Positions 53,817 through 63,502 of a stretch of DNA of 64,000 bases are shown here, one piece after another; within the stretch, counting starts at the first letter, position 1; every line of letters starts with the position of its first letter. Under the pieces are notes generated by a model. It was not told the DNA's origin. It saw nothing but the letters and a program-made list of their open reading frames with translations, and did not search any database. The DNA comes from Paracoccaceae bacterium (GTDB lineage Bacteria > Pseudomonadota > Alphaproteobacteria > Rhodobacterales > Rhodobacteraceae). The position numbers were made by a program, and so were the translations under genes. Where the stretch lies: the NCBI GenBank assembly GCA_018222585.1, contig JAAFAB010000001.1:1-64000 (forward strand). Reading direction: 5' to 3'.

Positions 53817-54656
53817 ATGCGCCTGTTACACGTTCTTCCTTTCCTGGTCCTCCCCTTCTCCTCCGCCGCGCAGGAGGCAGATCTCTTCGCCTACGATCCG
53901 ACCCTGGTCGAGGTCGATGTGGAGCTGGCGCTGATGGTCGATGTGTCGCGCTCGATGACACCGCGTGAGCTGGACATCCAGCGCCGCGGCTATGCCGCCG
54001 CCCTGACCTCTGACGCGGTGCTGTCCGTGATCGGCGACGGCTTCCTAGGTCGCATCGCCGTCACCTACGTCGAATGGGCCGGACCCGGATCGCACCGGGT
54101 GGTGGTCGACTGGACCACAATCGGCTCCGCCGACGAGGCGGCCATCGTCGCCGGGGCGCTGATGGAAAGCCAGCCGGCGGGAATGCAGCGCACCTCGATC
54201 TCCTCGGCGCTGGACTATGCCGCCAGCACGCTGGACGGCAACAGGTTCCAGGGGTTGCGCCGGGTGGTCGACATCTCGGGCGACGGGCCGAACAACTCGG
54301 GCGCCCCGGTGGTACCCGCCCGCGACCGGCTGCTGGCGCGCGGCATCACCATCAACGGCCTGCCGCTGATGACGGATGAAGGGGTGGGGTCGCAATGGAC
54401 GCTCGACTCGCTCGACACCTACTATCGCGACTGCGTGATCGGCGGCCAGGGCGCCTTCGTCATCCCGGTGCGCAGCTGGGACGAATTCGCCGACGCCGTG
54501 CGCCGCAAGATCGTGCTGGAAATCGCCGCCATCCGTCCGCGCCTCCAGCGTGCCGCCCATCCGGTGATCGTGCCGGTGGTCGGCGGGGCGCCGCAGTCCG
54601 ATTGCATGGCGGGGGAAAAGACCTGGGAACGCTTCCGCCAGCACTGGGATCCCTGA
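53817..54656 (+). CDS. DUF1194 secreted VWA-like protein
   Basis: The 279-residue protein has a signal peptide (MRLLHVLPFLVLPFSSAAQ) and a VWA-like domain with the metal motif LMVDVSRSMT near residue 42. The later VVDISGDGPNNSG segment is typical of DUF1194. It is probably periplasmic. Its role is unknown. ATG at 53817 was chosen because the signal peptide begins there. Confidence 0.82.
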   Translation: MRLLHVLPFLVLPFSSAAQEADLFAYDPTLVEVDVELALMVDVSRSMTPRELDIQRRGYAAALTSDAVLSVIGDGFLGRIAVTYVEWAGPGSHRVVVDWTTIGSADEAAIVAGALMESQPAGMQRTSISSALDYAASTLDGNRFQGLRRVVDISGDGPNNSGAPVVPARDRLLARGITINGLPLMTDEGVGSQWTLDSLDTYYRDCVIGGQGAFVIPVRSWDEFADAVRRKIVLEIAAIRPRLQRAAHPVIVPVVGGAPQSDCMAGEKTWERFRQHWDP

Positions 54657-54740
54657 CAGGACCCTGACACCCGTGCCCGGCGGCACGGCTTGACTCTTCC
54701 GGCGCGCCCCGGCCTTCTCGGCGCCAAAAGAGGAGAAGCC

Positions 54741-55976
54741 ATGTCCGCCCCCTTCGCCCCCGAGCTCGAAGACCGTCTGGTCCGCTACGCCGCCATCGAC
54801 AGCCAGAGCGACGCGCTCTCGCCCAGCTCCCCCAGCACCGAGATCCAGCTGGACATGATGCGCCTGCTGGAAACCGAGCTGAAGGAGATCGGCGCCGCCG
54901 ATGTCACGCTGACCGACTACGGCGCCGTGCTGGCGACCATCCCCGGCACGACCGACGGCCCCACGGTAGGCTTCCTGGCCCATGTCGACACCGCGCCCCA
55001 GTTCAACGCCACCGGCGTCAAGCCGCGCGTCATCAAGGGCTACAACGGCGGAGACATCACCTTTCCCGACGATCCGGCACTGGTGCTCTCGCCCGAGACC
55101 TTTCCCTACCTGGCCGAGAAGCAGGGCCACGACCTGATCACCGCCTCCGGCACCACACTGCTCGGCGCCGACGACAAGGCGGGGGTTGCGATCATCATGA
55201 CCGCCATGCGGCACCTGCTGGAAAACCCCGACATCCCGCATGGGCCGATCCGCATCGCCTTCACCCCGGACGAGGAGATCGGCCGCGGCGTCGATGCCCA
55301 GCTGCCCAGGGACCTGGGCGCCGACTTCGCCTATACCTTCGACGGCGGCAAGGTGGGGGAAATCGAATACGAGACCTTCTCGGCCGATATCGCCCATGTC
55401 ACCGTCACCGGCGTCTCGATTCACCCCGGCTTTGCCAGGGACAAACTGGTCAACGCCATCCACCTGGCCTCGAAAATCGTCGAGATGATGCCCCAGGCCA
55501 CCATGACCCCCGAGACCACCGGCGGCCGCGACGGCTTCGTCCATGCCACCGACATGACCGGCGGGTCGTCAGAGATGAAACTGACCTTCATCATCCGCGA
55601 TTTTGAACGCGACGGGCTGGCGGCCAAGGGCGCGATGCTGCAACAGGTCTGCGCCGCCGTCGCCGCGACGGAACCGCGGGCGCAGATCACCTGCGAGATC
55701 ACCCCGCAGTACCGAAACATGCGCTACTGGCTGGAAAACGACATGACCCCGGTCGAGCTGGCCCGCGAGGCCAGCCGCGCCATCGGCCTCGATCCGGTCT
55801 CGGTCCCGATCCGTGGCGGCACCGACGGGTCTCGCCTGACCGAGATGGGTGTGCCCTGCCCCAACCTCTTCACCGGGATGCAGAACATCCATGGCCCGCT
55901 GGAATGGATTTCGGTGCAGGACATGGCCGTCGCCACCGAGCTCTGCCTGCAGATCGCGCGCAGGGCCGCGCCCTAG
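54741..55976 (+). CDS. pepT: Peptidase T (tripeptide aminopeptidase)
   Basis: The 411-residue M20 metallopeptidase removes N-terminal residues from tripeptides. Metal ligands and catalytic acids lie in FLAHVDTAPQ, LLGADDKAG and FTPDEEIGRG, with the dimerisation domain in between. ATG at 54741 follows AGAGGAGAAG. It is monocistronic and convergent with the peroxiredoxin-like gene. Confidence 0.95.
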   Translation: MSAPFAPELEDRLVRYAAIDSQSDALSPSSPSTEIQLDMMRLLETELKEIGAADVTLTDYGAVLATIPGTTDGPTVGFLAHVDTAPQFNATGVKPRVIKGYNGGDITFPDDPALVLSPETFPYLAEKQGHDLITASGTTLLGADDKAGVAIIMTAMRHLLENPDIPHGPIRIAFTPDEEIGRGVDAQLPRDLGADFAYTFDGGKVGEIEYETFSADIAHVTVTGVSIHPGFARDKLVNAIHLASKIVEMMPQATMTPETTGGRDGFVHATDMTGGSSEMKLTFIIRDFERDGLAAKGAMLQQVCAAVAATEPRAQITCEITPQYRNMRYWLENDMTPVELAREASRAIGLDPVSVPIRGGTDGSRLTEMGVPCPNLFTGMQNIHGPLEWISVQDMAVATELCLQIARRAAP

Positions 55977-56010
55977 GGCAGGCCCGCCACCCCCGGCCTC
56001 CGAGAGGCCC

Positions 56011-56640
56011 TCAGAGCCGGGGCTGGCGGTGGCCGGTTTCCTCGTAGTGTCCGCGCGCGGCATCGAGGGTGCGCAGCAACTCCTCGATCGAGCGCGAGAT
56101 ATAGAGCGGATATTCGAAGATCATGCTGACCCGCAGCCTGGGGTCCATGATGATCGTCTTGCGGATGGTCGCATTGTCGTCCTGAAGCGGATGGATCATG
56201 CCGAAGGTGTTGGTCAGGATGCCCTCGGGATCTGAAAGTATCGGCACCTTCACCGCAAAACCGCTGCGCTGCGAAACCTGGTCGCGCCACAGGTTCAGCT
56301 CATCGACCGAGTTGCGCGCGATACCGATCAGGCGCACGCCCTCCTGGCGCAGATCCTCCTGCACTTCCGACAGATCCGCCAGTTCCGCGGTGCAGGTTTC
56401 CGAGAAGACGGCAGCGATACTGAAGAAGATCGTCCAGTGGCCGTTGGTATAGGGGTGAAAGGTGATCTTGCCATCGGTCGACTTGCCCGAGAAATTCGGA
56501 AAGTACTCTCCGATGCTGGGCGTCCACTTGGCGGCATTGGTGTAGTCCGAGGGCACTTCGACCCAGGTCGTGCTCTCGACCTTCGGAACCCGGCGCGGCC
56601 GTACCACCGGCTCTGCGGGTTTTCTGAACTTGCTCAGCAT
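56011..56640 (-). CDS. Peroxiredoxin-like (AhpC/TSA) protein with altered active-site loop
   Basis: The 209-residue protein follows the peroxiredoxin fold (FPNFSGKSTDGKITFHPYTN, IGIARNSVDELNLWRDQV). Its cysteine Cys83 is in VFSETCTAEL, where the usual PxxxTxxC proline and first threonine are replaced. It may have reduced peroxidase activity or another thiol role. ATG at 56640 is chosen over the GTG at 56706 because of the GAGGTGA upstream. Confidence 0.7.
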   Translation of the reverse strand: MLSKFRKPAEPVVRPRRVPKVESTTWVEVPSDYTNAAKWTPSIGEYFPNFSGKSTDGKITFHPYTNGHWTIFFSIAAVFSETCTAELADLSEVQEDLRQEGVRLIGIARNSVDELNLWRDQVSQRSGFAVKVPILSDPEGILTNTFGMIHPLQDDNATIRKTIIMDPRLRVSMIFEYPLYISRSIEELLRTLDAARGHYEETGHRQPRL

Positions 56641-56875
56641 CTTGACTTCGTCACCTCGGAAACTGTCTGAACTCTTTACTAGACGAAGGTCGTAGAAGGG
56701 TGGCACGGCTGAATTGCGGACAAATTATGGTGCTTTGACGACGCTACCCGGCCAACATCCCGCCCTGGTCGGTCCGCCGACCCGCGCCGGCGGCGACGCG
56801 CCCGCCGGTACCGCGCGCCCTTCCGGGCGGCAAATGCCCCTTGCGCCTTCGGGCGGCAGAGCGCAGAAATTGCCC

Positions 56876-57916
56876 ATGACCACCTCTCGCCTCTCCATCG
56901 ACCTCGACGCGCTGAAAGCCAACTGGCGGGCGCTCGACGCGAAATCCGCCGCCGACGTGGAATCCACCGCCGTCGTCAAGGCCAATGGCTACGGCCTTGG
57001 GGCGCCCCGCGTTGCCCAGGCCCTCGCCGAGGCGGGCGCCCGGCGCTTCTTCGTCGCCGCGGCCGAGGAAGGTCTGGCAGTGCGCCAGGCGCTTGGTCCG
57101 AACGTGCCGATCTGCGTCTTCGGGGGCCACGGCAAGGGCGATGCGGCGCTGCTGGAACAGGCCGACCTGGTGCCGATGCTGAACTCGGTCGAGCAGTTCC
57201 GCCGCCACCGCCAGGCCCTGCCCGGCGCCGCCTTCGGCATCCAGCTGGACAGCGGCATGAACCGGCTTGGCCTCGAGCCCGACGACTGGGCCGCCCTGCG
57301 CGACGAGGCGCTGGCCGCCGGCCCCGAGTTGGTGATGTCGCACCTTGCCTGCGCCGACGAGCCCGACCACCCGATGAACCGCCAGCAGCTTGCCGCCTTT
57401 TCCGCCATGGTCGAAGGGCTCTCGGTGCCCTGCTCGCTGGCGGCAACCGGTGGCATCCTGCTGGGTCCCGAATATCACTTCCAGATGACCCGCCCGGGCT
57501 GCGGCATGTATGGCGGCCTGCCCTTCGCCGAGGCCCGCCCGGTGGCCTACCTGGACCTGCCGGTGATCCAGACCCGCCAGGTCGCGGCGGGCGAAGCCGT
57601 CGGCTACGGCAATACCTGGGTGGCGCAGCGCGACTCGGTCATCGCCACGGTTGCGGCGGGCTATGCCGACGGGCTGCACCGCCTGATGGGTCCGAAGACG
57701 ATGACCTATGCCGGCGACACCGCCTGCCCCATCGTCGGGCGCATCTCGATGGACCTGATCACCGTCGATGTTACCGCCCTGCCCGAGGTGCCCGACTATC
57801 TCGCCCTGCTGAACGAGATCCAGACCGTCGACGACCTCGCCGCCAATGCCGAGACCATCGGCTACGAGATCCTCACCTCGCTGGGTGCCCGCTACGCGCG
57901 GCACTACCGGGGCTGA
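56876..57916 (+). CDS. alr: Alanine racemase
   Basis: The 346-residue PLP enzyme makes D-alanine for peptidoglycan. Lys35 ([11 protein letters not shown]) binds PLP and the second catalytic residue is likely the tyrosine in [13 protein letters not shown] at 56876 is used; longer in-frame extensions are poorly coding. It is followed by mlaE two bases after the stop. Confidence 0.93.
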   Translation: MTTSRLSIDLDALKANWRALDAKSAADVESTAVVKANGYGLGAPRVAQALAEAGARRFFVAAAEEGLAVRQALGPNVPICVFGGHGKGDAALLEQADLVPMLNSVEQFRRHRQALPGAAFGIQLDSGMNRLGLEPDDWAALRDEALAAGPELVMSHLACADEPDHPMNRQQLAAFSAMVEGLSVPCSLAATGGILLGPEYHFQMTRPGCGMYGGLPFAEARPVAYLDLPVIQTRQVAAGEAVGYGNTWVAQRDSVIATVAAGYADGLHRLMGPKTMTYAGDTACPIVGRISMDLITVDVTALPEVPDYLALLNEIQTVDDLAANAETIGYEILTSLGARYARHYRG

Positions 57917-57917
57917 G

Positions 57918-58709
57918 ATGGCGCAATCCGTCCCCCTGCGCGGCCTCGCCGCGCTTGGTGCCATGGCGCTGGCGGTGCTGGCTTCCGTCGGGCGGGTGAC
58001 GCTGTTTGCGCTTTCCACCTTCCGTCACATGCTGACGCCGCCCTTCTACGGGCGTGAGTTTCTCGTCGCCCTCGGCAATGTCGGCTGGCTGTCTCTGCCC
58101 GTCGTCGGCCTGACCGCCTTCTTCACCGGCGGCGCGCTGGCGCTTCAGATCTACGCCGGCGGCGCCCGCTTCGACGCCCAGGCCGTCGTGCCGCAGATCG
58201 TGGCGCTTGGCATGGTACGCGAACTGGGCCCGGTGCTGGTCGGGCTGATGATCGCCGCCCGCGTCACCTCCTCCATCGCCGCCGAGATCGCCACCATGAA
58301 GGTGACCGAGCAGATCGACGCCCTGGTCACCCTCTCGACCCATCCGATGAAATACCTGACCGTGCCGCGCGTGCTGGCCGGGATCGTCGCGGTGCCGCTG
58401 CTGGTCGGGCTTGGCGACATCATCGGCATCTTCGGCGGCTTCACCGTCGGGGTGAAATCCCTCGGCTTCAACCCCTCGGTCTACATCCGCAACACCTGGG
58501 ACTTCCTCGAACCGCTCGACGTGATCTCCTCGATGGTCAAGGGGCTGGCCTTCGGCTTCATCGCCACCTTGATGGGCTGCTATGCGGGCATGGGCTCCGG
58601 GCGCGGCGCGCAGGGTGTGGGCCGGGCCACCAAGTCCTCGGTCGAGCGCGCCTCGGTGCTGATCCTGGCCGCAAACTTCCTGCTGACGGGGGTCTTCTTC
58701 TCGCTATGA
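57918..58709 (+). CDS. mlaE: MlaE-like ABC transporter permease
   Basis: The 263-residue permease has about five or six membrane segments and the family blocks VPQIVALGMVRELGPVLVGL and EIATMKVTEQIDALVTLSTH. With the ATPase downstream it forms the inner-membrane part of a phospholipid or lipid transport system. It overlaps the ATPase gene by four bases. No MlaD follows, so the substrate-binding subunit must be elsewhere. Confidence 0.9.
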   Translation: MAQSVPLRGLAALGAMALAVLASVGRVTLFALSTFRHMLTPPFYGREFLVALGNVGWLSLPVVGLTAFFTGGALALQIYAGGARFDAQAVVPQIVALGMVRELGPVLVGLMIAARVTSSIAAEIATMKVTEQIDALVTLSTHPMKYLTVPRVLAGIVAVPLLVGLGDIIGIFGGFTVGVKSLGFNPSVYIRNTWDFLEPLDVISSMVKGLAFGFIATLMGCYAGMGSGRGAQGVGRATKSSVERASVLILAANFLLTGVFFSL

Positions 58710-59452
58710 TCTCGATTTCCGGTCTGCAGAAGAGTTTCGGCAGCAATCGCGTGCTGGCCGGCGTCGACCTCGAGGTCGGGCGCGGCCGCTCGATGGTGGT
58801 GATCGGCGGCTCTGGCACCGGCAAGTCGGTGCTGCTGAAATGCGTGCTCGGGCTGGTGACGGCCGACGCCGGTCGCATCCTGGTCGACGGGGTCGACGCC
58901 ACGGCGGGGGATCGCGACGCTTTCCTGGCGCGCTTCGGGATGCTGTTCCAGGGGGCTGCGCTGTTCGACAGCCTGCCGGTCTGGCAGAACGTCTCGTTCC
59001 GCCTGCTGCGCGGCGCGCTGAAACGGCCCCGGTCCGAGGCGCGCGAGATCGCCATCGAGAAGCTGCGCCGCGTCGGCCTGTCGCCCGATGTCGCCGACCG
59101 TTTCCCGGGCGAGCTGTCAGGCGGGATGCAGAAGCGCGTCGGCCTCGCCCGCGCCATCGCCGCCGATCCGCAGATCATCTTCTTCGACGAGCCGACCACC
59201 GGCCTCGACCCGATCATGTCCGGCGTGATCAACGACCTGATCCGCGAGATCGTGACCGAGATGGGCGCCACCGCCCTGACGATCACCCACGACATGACCT
59301 CGGTGCGGGCCATCGCCGACGAGGTCGCGATGCTGCACGGCGGGGTGGTGCGCTGGAGCGGGCCGGTGGCGCAGATGGACAGGTCGGGCGACCCCTACGT
59401 CGACCAGTTCATCCATGGCCGCGCCGAGGGGCCGATCGCCGCGCTGCGCTGA
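58706..59452 (+). CDS. mlaF: MlaF-like ABC transporter ATPase
   Basis: The 248-residue protein has Walker A GGSGTGKS (35-42), signature LSGGMQKRV and Walker B IIFFDEPTTGLDP. It powers the MlaE permease. The start overlaps the permease stop as ATGA. It sits 148 bases before radA. Confidence 0.92.
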   Translation: MISISGLQKSFGSNRVLAGVDLEVGRGRSMVVIGGSGTGKSVLLKCVLGLVTADAGRILVDGVDATAGDRDAFLARFGMLFQGAALFDSLPVWQNVSFRLLRGALKRPRSEAREIAIEKLRRVGLSPDVADRFPGELSGGMQKRVGLARAIAADPQIIFFDEPTTGLDPIMSGVINDLIREIVTEMGATALTITHDMTSVRAIADEVAMLHGGVVRWSGPVAQMDRSGDPYVDQFIHGRAEGPIAALR

Positions 59453-59600
59453 CCCCTGCGCCTGCTTGCGCCCCATGCGGGCGCGAGAAAGTTGCCAAAA
59501 TGTTCTCATTTCATCACACACCGGCACCTTGGCGCCCGATCCCCGCTGCCCGGCACCGCAATCGCTTGCCCCCTCAGCGCGCCTCGGGCAGAACAGCCCC

Positions 59601-60968
59601 ATGGCCAAACCCGTCACCACCTTCTCCTGCGCCCAATGCGGCGCCACCTCCTCGAAGTGGTCCGGTCGCTGCGAAGCCTGCGGCGCCTGGAATTCCATCT
59701 CCGAGGATGTCCCCCTCTCTGCCGGTCCCTCGGGCAAGACGCTCGGCGCCGCGCGGGGCAGGCGCGTCGCCCTCAGCGACCTCTCGGCAAAGGAGGCGCC
59801 GCCGCCGCGCACCTCCTCGGGCCTCGATGAACTCGACCGCGTGCTGGGCGGCGGGCTGGTGCCCGCCTCGGCCATCCTCGTGGGCGGCGATCCAGGCATC
59901 GGCAAGTCCACCCTGCTGCTGCAGGCGGCCGCCGCCTTCGCCGGCAAGGGCCTGAAGACCTTCTACATTTCCGGCGAGGAAGCCTCGGCCCAGGTGCGGA
60001 TGCGCGCCGCCCGGCTGGGGTTGCAGAACGCCCCCGTCAAGCTTGGCGCCGACACCTCGCTGCGCGACATCCTGACCACCCTGGACGAGGAACGCCCGGA
60101 CCTGGTGATCATCGATTCGATCCAGACCATGTGGTCCGACATCGTCGACAGCGCCCCCGGCTCGGTCTCCCAGGTGCGCGCCGCCGCGCATGAGCTGACC
60201 ACCTTCGCCAAGCGTCGCGGCGCCGCCGTGATCCTGGTCGGCCATGTCACCAAGGAAGGCCAGATCGCCGGCCCCCGCGTGGTCGAGCACATGGTCGACA
60301 CCGTGCTCTACTTCGAGGGCGAGCGCGGCCACCAGTTCCGCATCCTGCGCGCGGTGAAGAACCGTTTCGGCCCGGCGGACGAGATCGGCGTCTTCGAGAT
60401 GACCGGCGCGGGACTCTCCGAGGTCTCGAACCCCTCGGCCCTCTTCATGGGAGAGCGGGGCCGCCCCACCCCGGGCTCTGCGGTCTTTGCGGGCATCGAG
60501 GGCACCCGCCCCGTGCTGGTCGAGATCCAGGCCCTCGTCGCCCCCTCGCCCCATTCCCAGGCCCGGCGCGCCACCGTCGGCTGGGACGGCTCGCGGCTGG
60601 CGACCATCCTTGCGGTGCTCGAGGCGCGCTGCGGCATCCCCTTCGCCGGGCTCGACGTCTACCTGAATGTCGCCGGCGGCATGAAGGTCAGCGAACCGGC
60701 CGCCGACCTGGCCGTCGCCGCCGCCCTGCTTTCCGCAAGGGAAGATTCCGCCCTGCCCCCGGATTGCGTTGTTTTCGGAGAGATTTCGCTCTCTGGCGCG
60801 CTGCGTCCGGTGGGTCAGACGGAAAACAGGTTGAAAGAGGCGGCGAAACTTGGTTTCTCATCCGCGATCGCCCCCGAAGGCGGCAAGCCCGGCGGAAACG
60901 AGGGGCTGCGGTTGATGCGCATGGCGGATCTGACCAGCTTCGTGGGCGAGGTTTTCGGCGCCGGTTGA
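59601..60968 (+). CDS. radA: DNA repair protein RadA
   Basis: The 455-residue protein helps process recombination intermediates. It has a zinc finger (CAQCG and CEACG), Walker A GGDPGIGKST, the RadA-specific KNRFG motif (AVKNRFGPADEIG) and a C-terminal Lon-protease-like domain. ATG at 59601 was chosen. It is followed by cvpA and purF in the typical Rhodobacterales order. Confidence 0.95.
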   Translation: MAKPVTTFSCAQCGATSSKWSGRCEACGAWNSISEDVPLSAGPSGKTLGAARGRRVALSDLSAKEAPPPRTSSGLDELDRVLGGGLVPASAILVGGDPGIGKSTLLLQAAAAFAGKGLKTFYISGEEASAQVRMRAARLGLQNAPVKLGADTSLRDILTTLDEERPDLVIIDSIQTMWSDIVDSAPGSVSQVRAAAHELTTFAKRRGAAVILVGHVTKEGQIAGPRVVEHMVDTVLYFEGERGHQFRILRAVKNRFGPADEIGVFEMTGAGLSEVSNPSALFMGERGRPTPGSAVFAGIEGTRPVLVEIQALVAPSPHSQARRATVGWDGSRLATILAVLEARCGIPFAGLDVYLNVAGGMKVSEPAADLAVAAALLSAREDSALPPDCVVFGEISLSGALRPVGQTENRLKEAAKLGFSSAIAPEGGKPGGNEGLRLMRMADLTSFVGEVFGAG

Positions 60969-61019
60969 GGCGTATAACCAGGGTCTGTCCGGCCCGGAAG
61001 GACTGCGGAGACGGCGCGC

Positions 61020-61580
61020 ATGGAAGGTTTCACTCTGATCGACGGGATCGTCGCGGCCGTGGTGCTGCTTTCGGCCATCCTGGCCTATTCCCGGGGCTTC
61101 GTGCGCGAATGCCTGGCGATCGTCGGCTGGATCGTGGCGGCCGTGGTGGCCTTCATCTTCGCCCCCGACATTCAGCCGCTGGTCAAGGAGATCCCCGTTC
61201 TGGGCGAATACCTGGCCGACAGCTGCGAGCTTTCGGTGATCGCCTCCTTCGGCGTGCTCTTCGCCGTGGCGCTGGCGGTGGCCTCGCTGTTCACCCCGGC
61301 CTTCGCCTCCTTCGTGCAACGCTCGGTCCTGGGCGGCATCGACCAGGCGGCGGGCTTCCTGTTCGGCGTGGCGCGCGGCGTGCTGCTGATCGCGGTGGCC
61401 TTCTTCGTCTACAAGACCATGCTGACCAGCCAGTCGGTCGCGATGATCGACAACTCGCGCTCGGCCGCGGTCTTCGCCAAGCTGACCGCCAAGATCGAGG
61501 ACGAGGACCCCGAGCGCGCCCTCGGCTGGATCACCGAGAAATACGAGGAACTGGCCGCGACCTGCGCCATCGAGGCGTAG
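61020..61580 (+). CDS. cvpA: CvpA-family membrane protein
   Basis: The 186-residue protein has four membrane segments. CvpA is linked to colicin V production and to purF expression in E. coli. A perfect hairpin terminator follows. Here it precedes purF by 205 bases with a separate promoter region. Confidence 0.88.
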   Translation: MEGFTLIDGIVAAVVLLSAILAYSRGFVRECLAIVGWIVAAVVAFIFAPDIQPLVKEIPVLGEYLADSCELSVIASFGVLFAVALAVASLFTPAFASFVQRSVLGGIDQAAGFLFGVARGVLLIAVAFFVYKTMLTSQSVAMIDNSRSAAVFAKLTAKIEDEDPERALGWITEKYEELAATCAIEA

Positions 61581-61600
61581 GCGGGCAGCGGGCACACAGC

Positions 61601-61630
61601 AAGGCGCCGGCGCATCCCGCCCGGCGCCTT
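61601..61630 (+). terminator. Terminator of cvpA
   Basis: AAGGCGCCGG and CCGGCGCCTT form a 10-bp perfect stem with a 10-base loop, followed by CTTC. Confidence 0.7.
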
Positions 61631-61659
61631 CTTCATGGCCGCCCGCTCCTCCTGGCTGC

Positions 61660-61727
61660 GCAACGGTTGCCCCTCTCCGATCACGATTGCCGCCACGACA
61701 CATATCTGTCACGCTGCGCGCGTGACA
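61660..61727. promoter_or_regulatory. Two palindromes upstream of purF
   Basis: GCAAC-G-GTTGC is at 61660-61670 and TGTCACGC-N5-GCGTGACA, with perfect 8-bp arms, at 61707-61727. They are probably regulator sites for purF. The first is PurR-like in core, but alphaproteobacteria usually lack that system. Confidence 0.5.
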
Positions 61728-61785
61728 CTGGCGCCCAAGGGACGTAAGAGGGGCGCGACGGAATGACCGGATTCGGAGCATCCCC

Positions 61786-63330
61786 TTGCAGCCCAAGCCC
61801 CTCGCCCAGGACGTCCCCCAGATGACCAAGGCTTCCTCAGCCGCCCCGCGCCCCGCCCCCCTCGCCCAGCAGAAGCGGTTCCACGCGCACCCCTTCGATG
61901 ACGACAAGCTGAAGGAGGAATGCGGTATCTTCGGCGTCATCGGCGTCACCGATGCCTCGAACTTCGTCGCCCTCGGTCTGCACGCTCTGCAGCATCGCGG
62001 CCAGGAGGCCGGCGGCATCGTCTGCCACGATCCCGAACAGGGCTTCAACTCGGCCCGCCGTTTCGGCTACGTGCGCGACAACTTCACCAGCCAGGACGTG
62101 ATGCAGACCCTGCCCGGGCCGCTCGCCATCGGCCATGTGCGCTATTCCACCGCCGGCAAAAAGGCCGCGGTGATCCGCGACGTCCAGCCCTTCTTCGGCG
62201 AGTTCTCCCGCGGCGGCGCGGCGATTGCCCACAACGGCAACATCACCAATGCCGACGCCCTGCGCCGCGAGCTGATCGAGCGCGGCTCGATCTTCCAGAG
62301 CTCCAGCGACAGCGAATGCATCATTCACCTGATGGCGCGGAGCCTGCAGAAGGATATCCCGAGCCGCATGGAGGATGCCCTGCGCCGGGTCGAGGGCGCC
62401 TTCTCGGTCATCGCCATGACCCGCACCAAGCTGATCGGCGTCCGTGACCCGCTGGGCGTGCGCCCGCTGGTGCTGGGAAAGGTGGCCGACGGCTACTGCC
62501 TCTCCTCCGAGACCTGCGCGCTGGATATCATCGGCGCCGAGCTGGTGCGCGAGGTCGAGCCGGGCGAGATGGTGATCATCACCGAGGACGGCAAGGTCGA
62601 GAGCCGCCATCCCTTCCGGCCCCAGCCGTCGAAATTCTGCATCTTCGAACATGTCTATTTCTCGCGTCCCGATTCGATCATCGGCGGCCGGTCCGTCTAC
62701 GAGACCCGGCGCCAGATCGGCGTGGAACTGGCCCGCGAAAGCCCGGTCGATGCCGACCTGGTCTGTCCGGTGCCCGACAGCGGCACCCCGGCGGCCATCG
62801 GCTTCAGCCAGGAAAGCGGCATCCCCTATGCCATGGGGATCATCCGCAATCAGTACATGGGCCGGACCTTCATCGAGCCGACCGAGCAGATCCGCAACAT
62901 GGGCGTGCGCCTGAAGCTGAACGTCAACCGGGCGCTGATCCGTGGCAAGCGGGTGATCTTGGTCGATGACTCGGTGGTGCGCGGCACGACCTCGCGCAAG
63001 ATCAAGGAGATGATCCTGGATGCCGGCGCGGCCGAGGTGCATTTCCGCATCGCCTCCCCGCCGACCGCCTGGCCCTGCTTCTACGGCGTGGACACGCCCG
63101 AGCGCGAGAAGCTGCTGGCCGCGACCATGTCCGAAGAGGAAATGCGCGACCACCTGCAGGTCGACAGCCTCAAGTTCATCTCGCTGGACGGTCTCTACCG
63201 CGCGGTCGGCGAGGCGTCCGGGCGCAACGAGAGCTGCCCGCAGTATTGCGACGCCTGCTTCTCGGGCGAATACCCGGTGGCGCCCTCCGACCAGATCGAG
63301 AAGGGCTTCCAGCTGAAGGCAGCGGAATAA
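61786..63330 (+). CDS. purF: Amidophosphoribosyltransferase
   Basis: The 514-residue enzyme performs the first step of purine synthesis. After a leader of 45 residues comes the glutaminase nucleophile Cys46 (EECGIFGVIG), and VILVDDSVVRGTT is the PRPP loop. C-terminal cysteines in SCPQYCDACFSGEYP may bind an Fe-S cluster as in B. subtilis type enzymes. TTG at 61786 is favoured by CGGAG upstream; ATG at 61822 is possible. Confidence 0.93.
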   Translation: MQPKPLAQDVPQMTKASSAAPRPAPLAQQKRFHAHPFDDDKLKEECGIFGVIGVTDASNFVALGLHALQHRGQEAGGIVCHDPEQGFNSARRFGYVRDNFTSQDVMQTLPGPLAIGHVRYSTAGKKAAVIRDVQPFFGEFSRGGAAIAHNGNITNADALRRELIERGSIFQSSSDSECIIHLMARSLQKDIPSRMEDALRRVEGAFSVIAMTRTKLIGVRDPLGVRPLVLGKVADGYCLSSETCALDIIGAELVREVEPGEMVIITEDGKVESRHPFRPQPSKFCIFEHVYFSRPDSIIGGRSVYETRRQIGVELARESPVDADLVCPVPDSGTPAAIGFSQESGIPYAMGIIRNQYMGRTFIEPTEQIRNMGVRLKLNVNRALIRGKRVILVDDSVVRGTTSRKIKEMILDAGAAEVHFRIASPPTAWPCFYGVDTPEREKLLAATMSEEEMRDHLQVDSLKFISLDGLYRAVGEASGRNESCPQYCDACFSGEYPVAPSDQIEKGFQLKAAE

Positions 63331-63348
63331 GCCTGCGACGGTCCAGAC

Positions 63349-63375
63349 AAAAGGCAGCCTCCGGGCTGCCTTTTT
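63349..63375 (+). terminator. Intrinsic terminator of purF
   Basis: AAAAGGCAGCC-TCCG-GGCTGCC followed by TTTTT is a classical intrinsic terminator. Confidence 0.9.
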
Positions 63376-63396
63376 CGTTTCGCCAGAGGTGGCCCG

Positions 63397-63461
63397 AGGT
63401 GGATTGGCATCCACCCTACTCCTGCCACCGCCGTCCGCGTAGGGTGGATGCCAATCCACCT
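63397..63461. repeat. 23-bp perfect inverted repeat with self-complementary arms
   Basis: The arms at 63397-63419 and 63439-63461 are perfect reverse complements around 19 bases. Each arm contains its own hairpin, GGTGGAT-TGGC-ATCCACC. This is the pattern of REP-like or MITE-like elements. It lies just past the purF terminator. Confidence 0.8.
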
Positions 63462-63502
63462 TCCGGATCCGACGGGCACGGCGCGCTCCTCCCCCGACCG
63501 GG

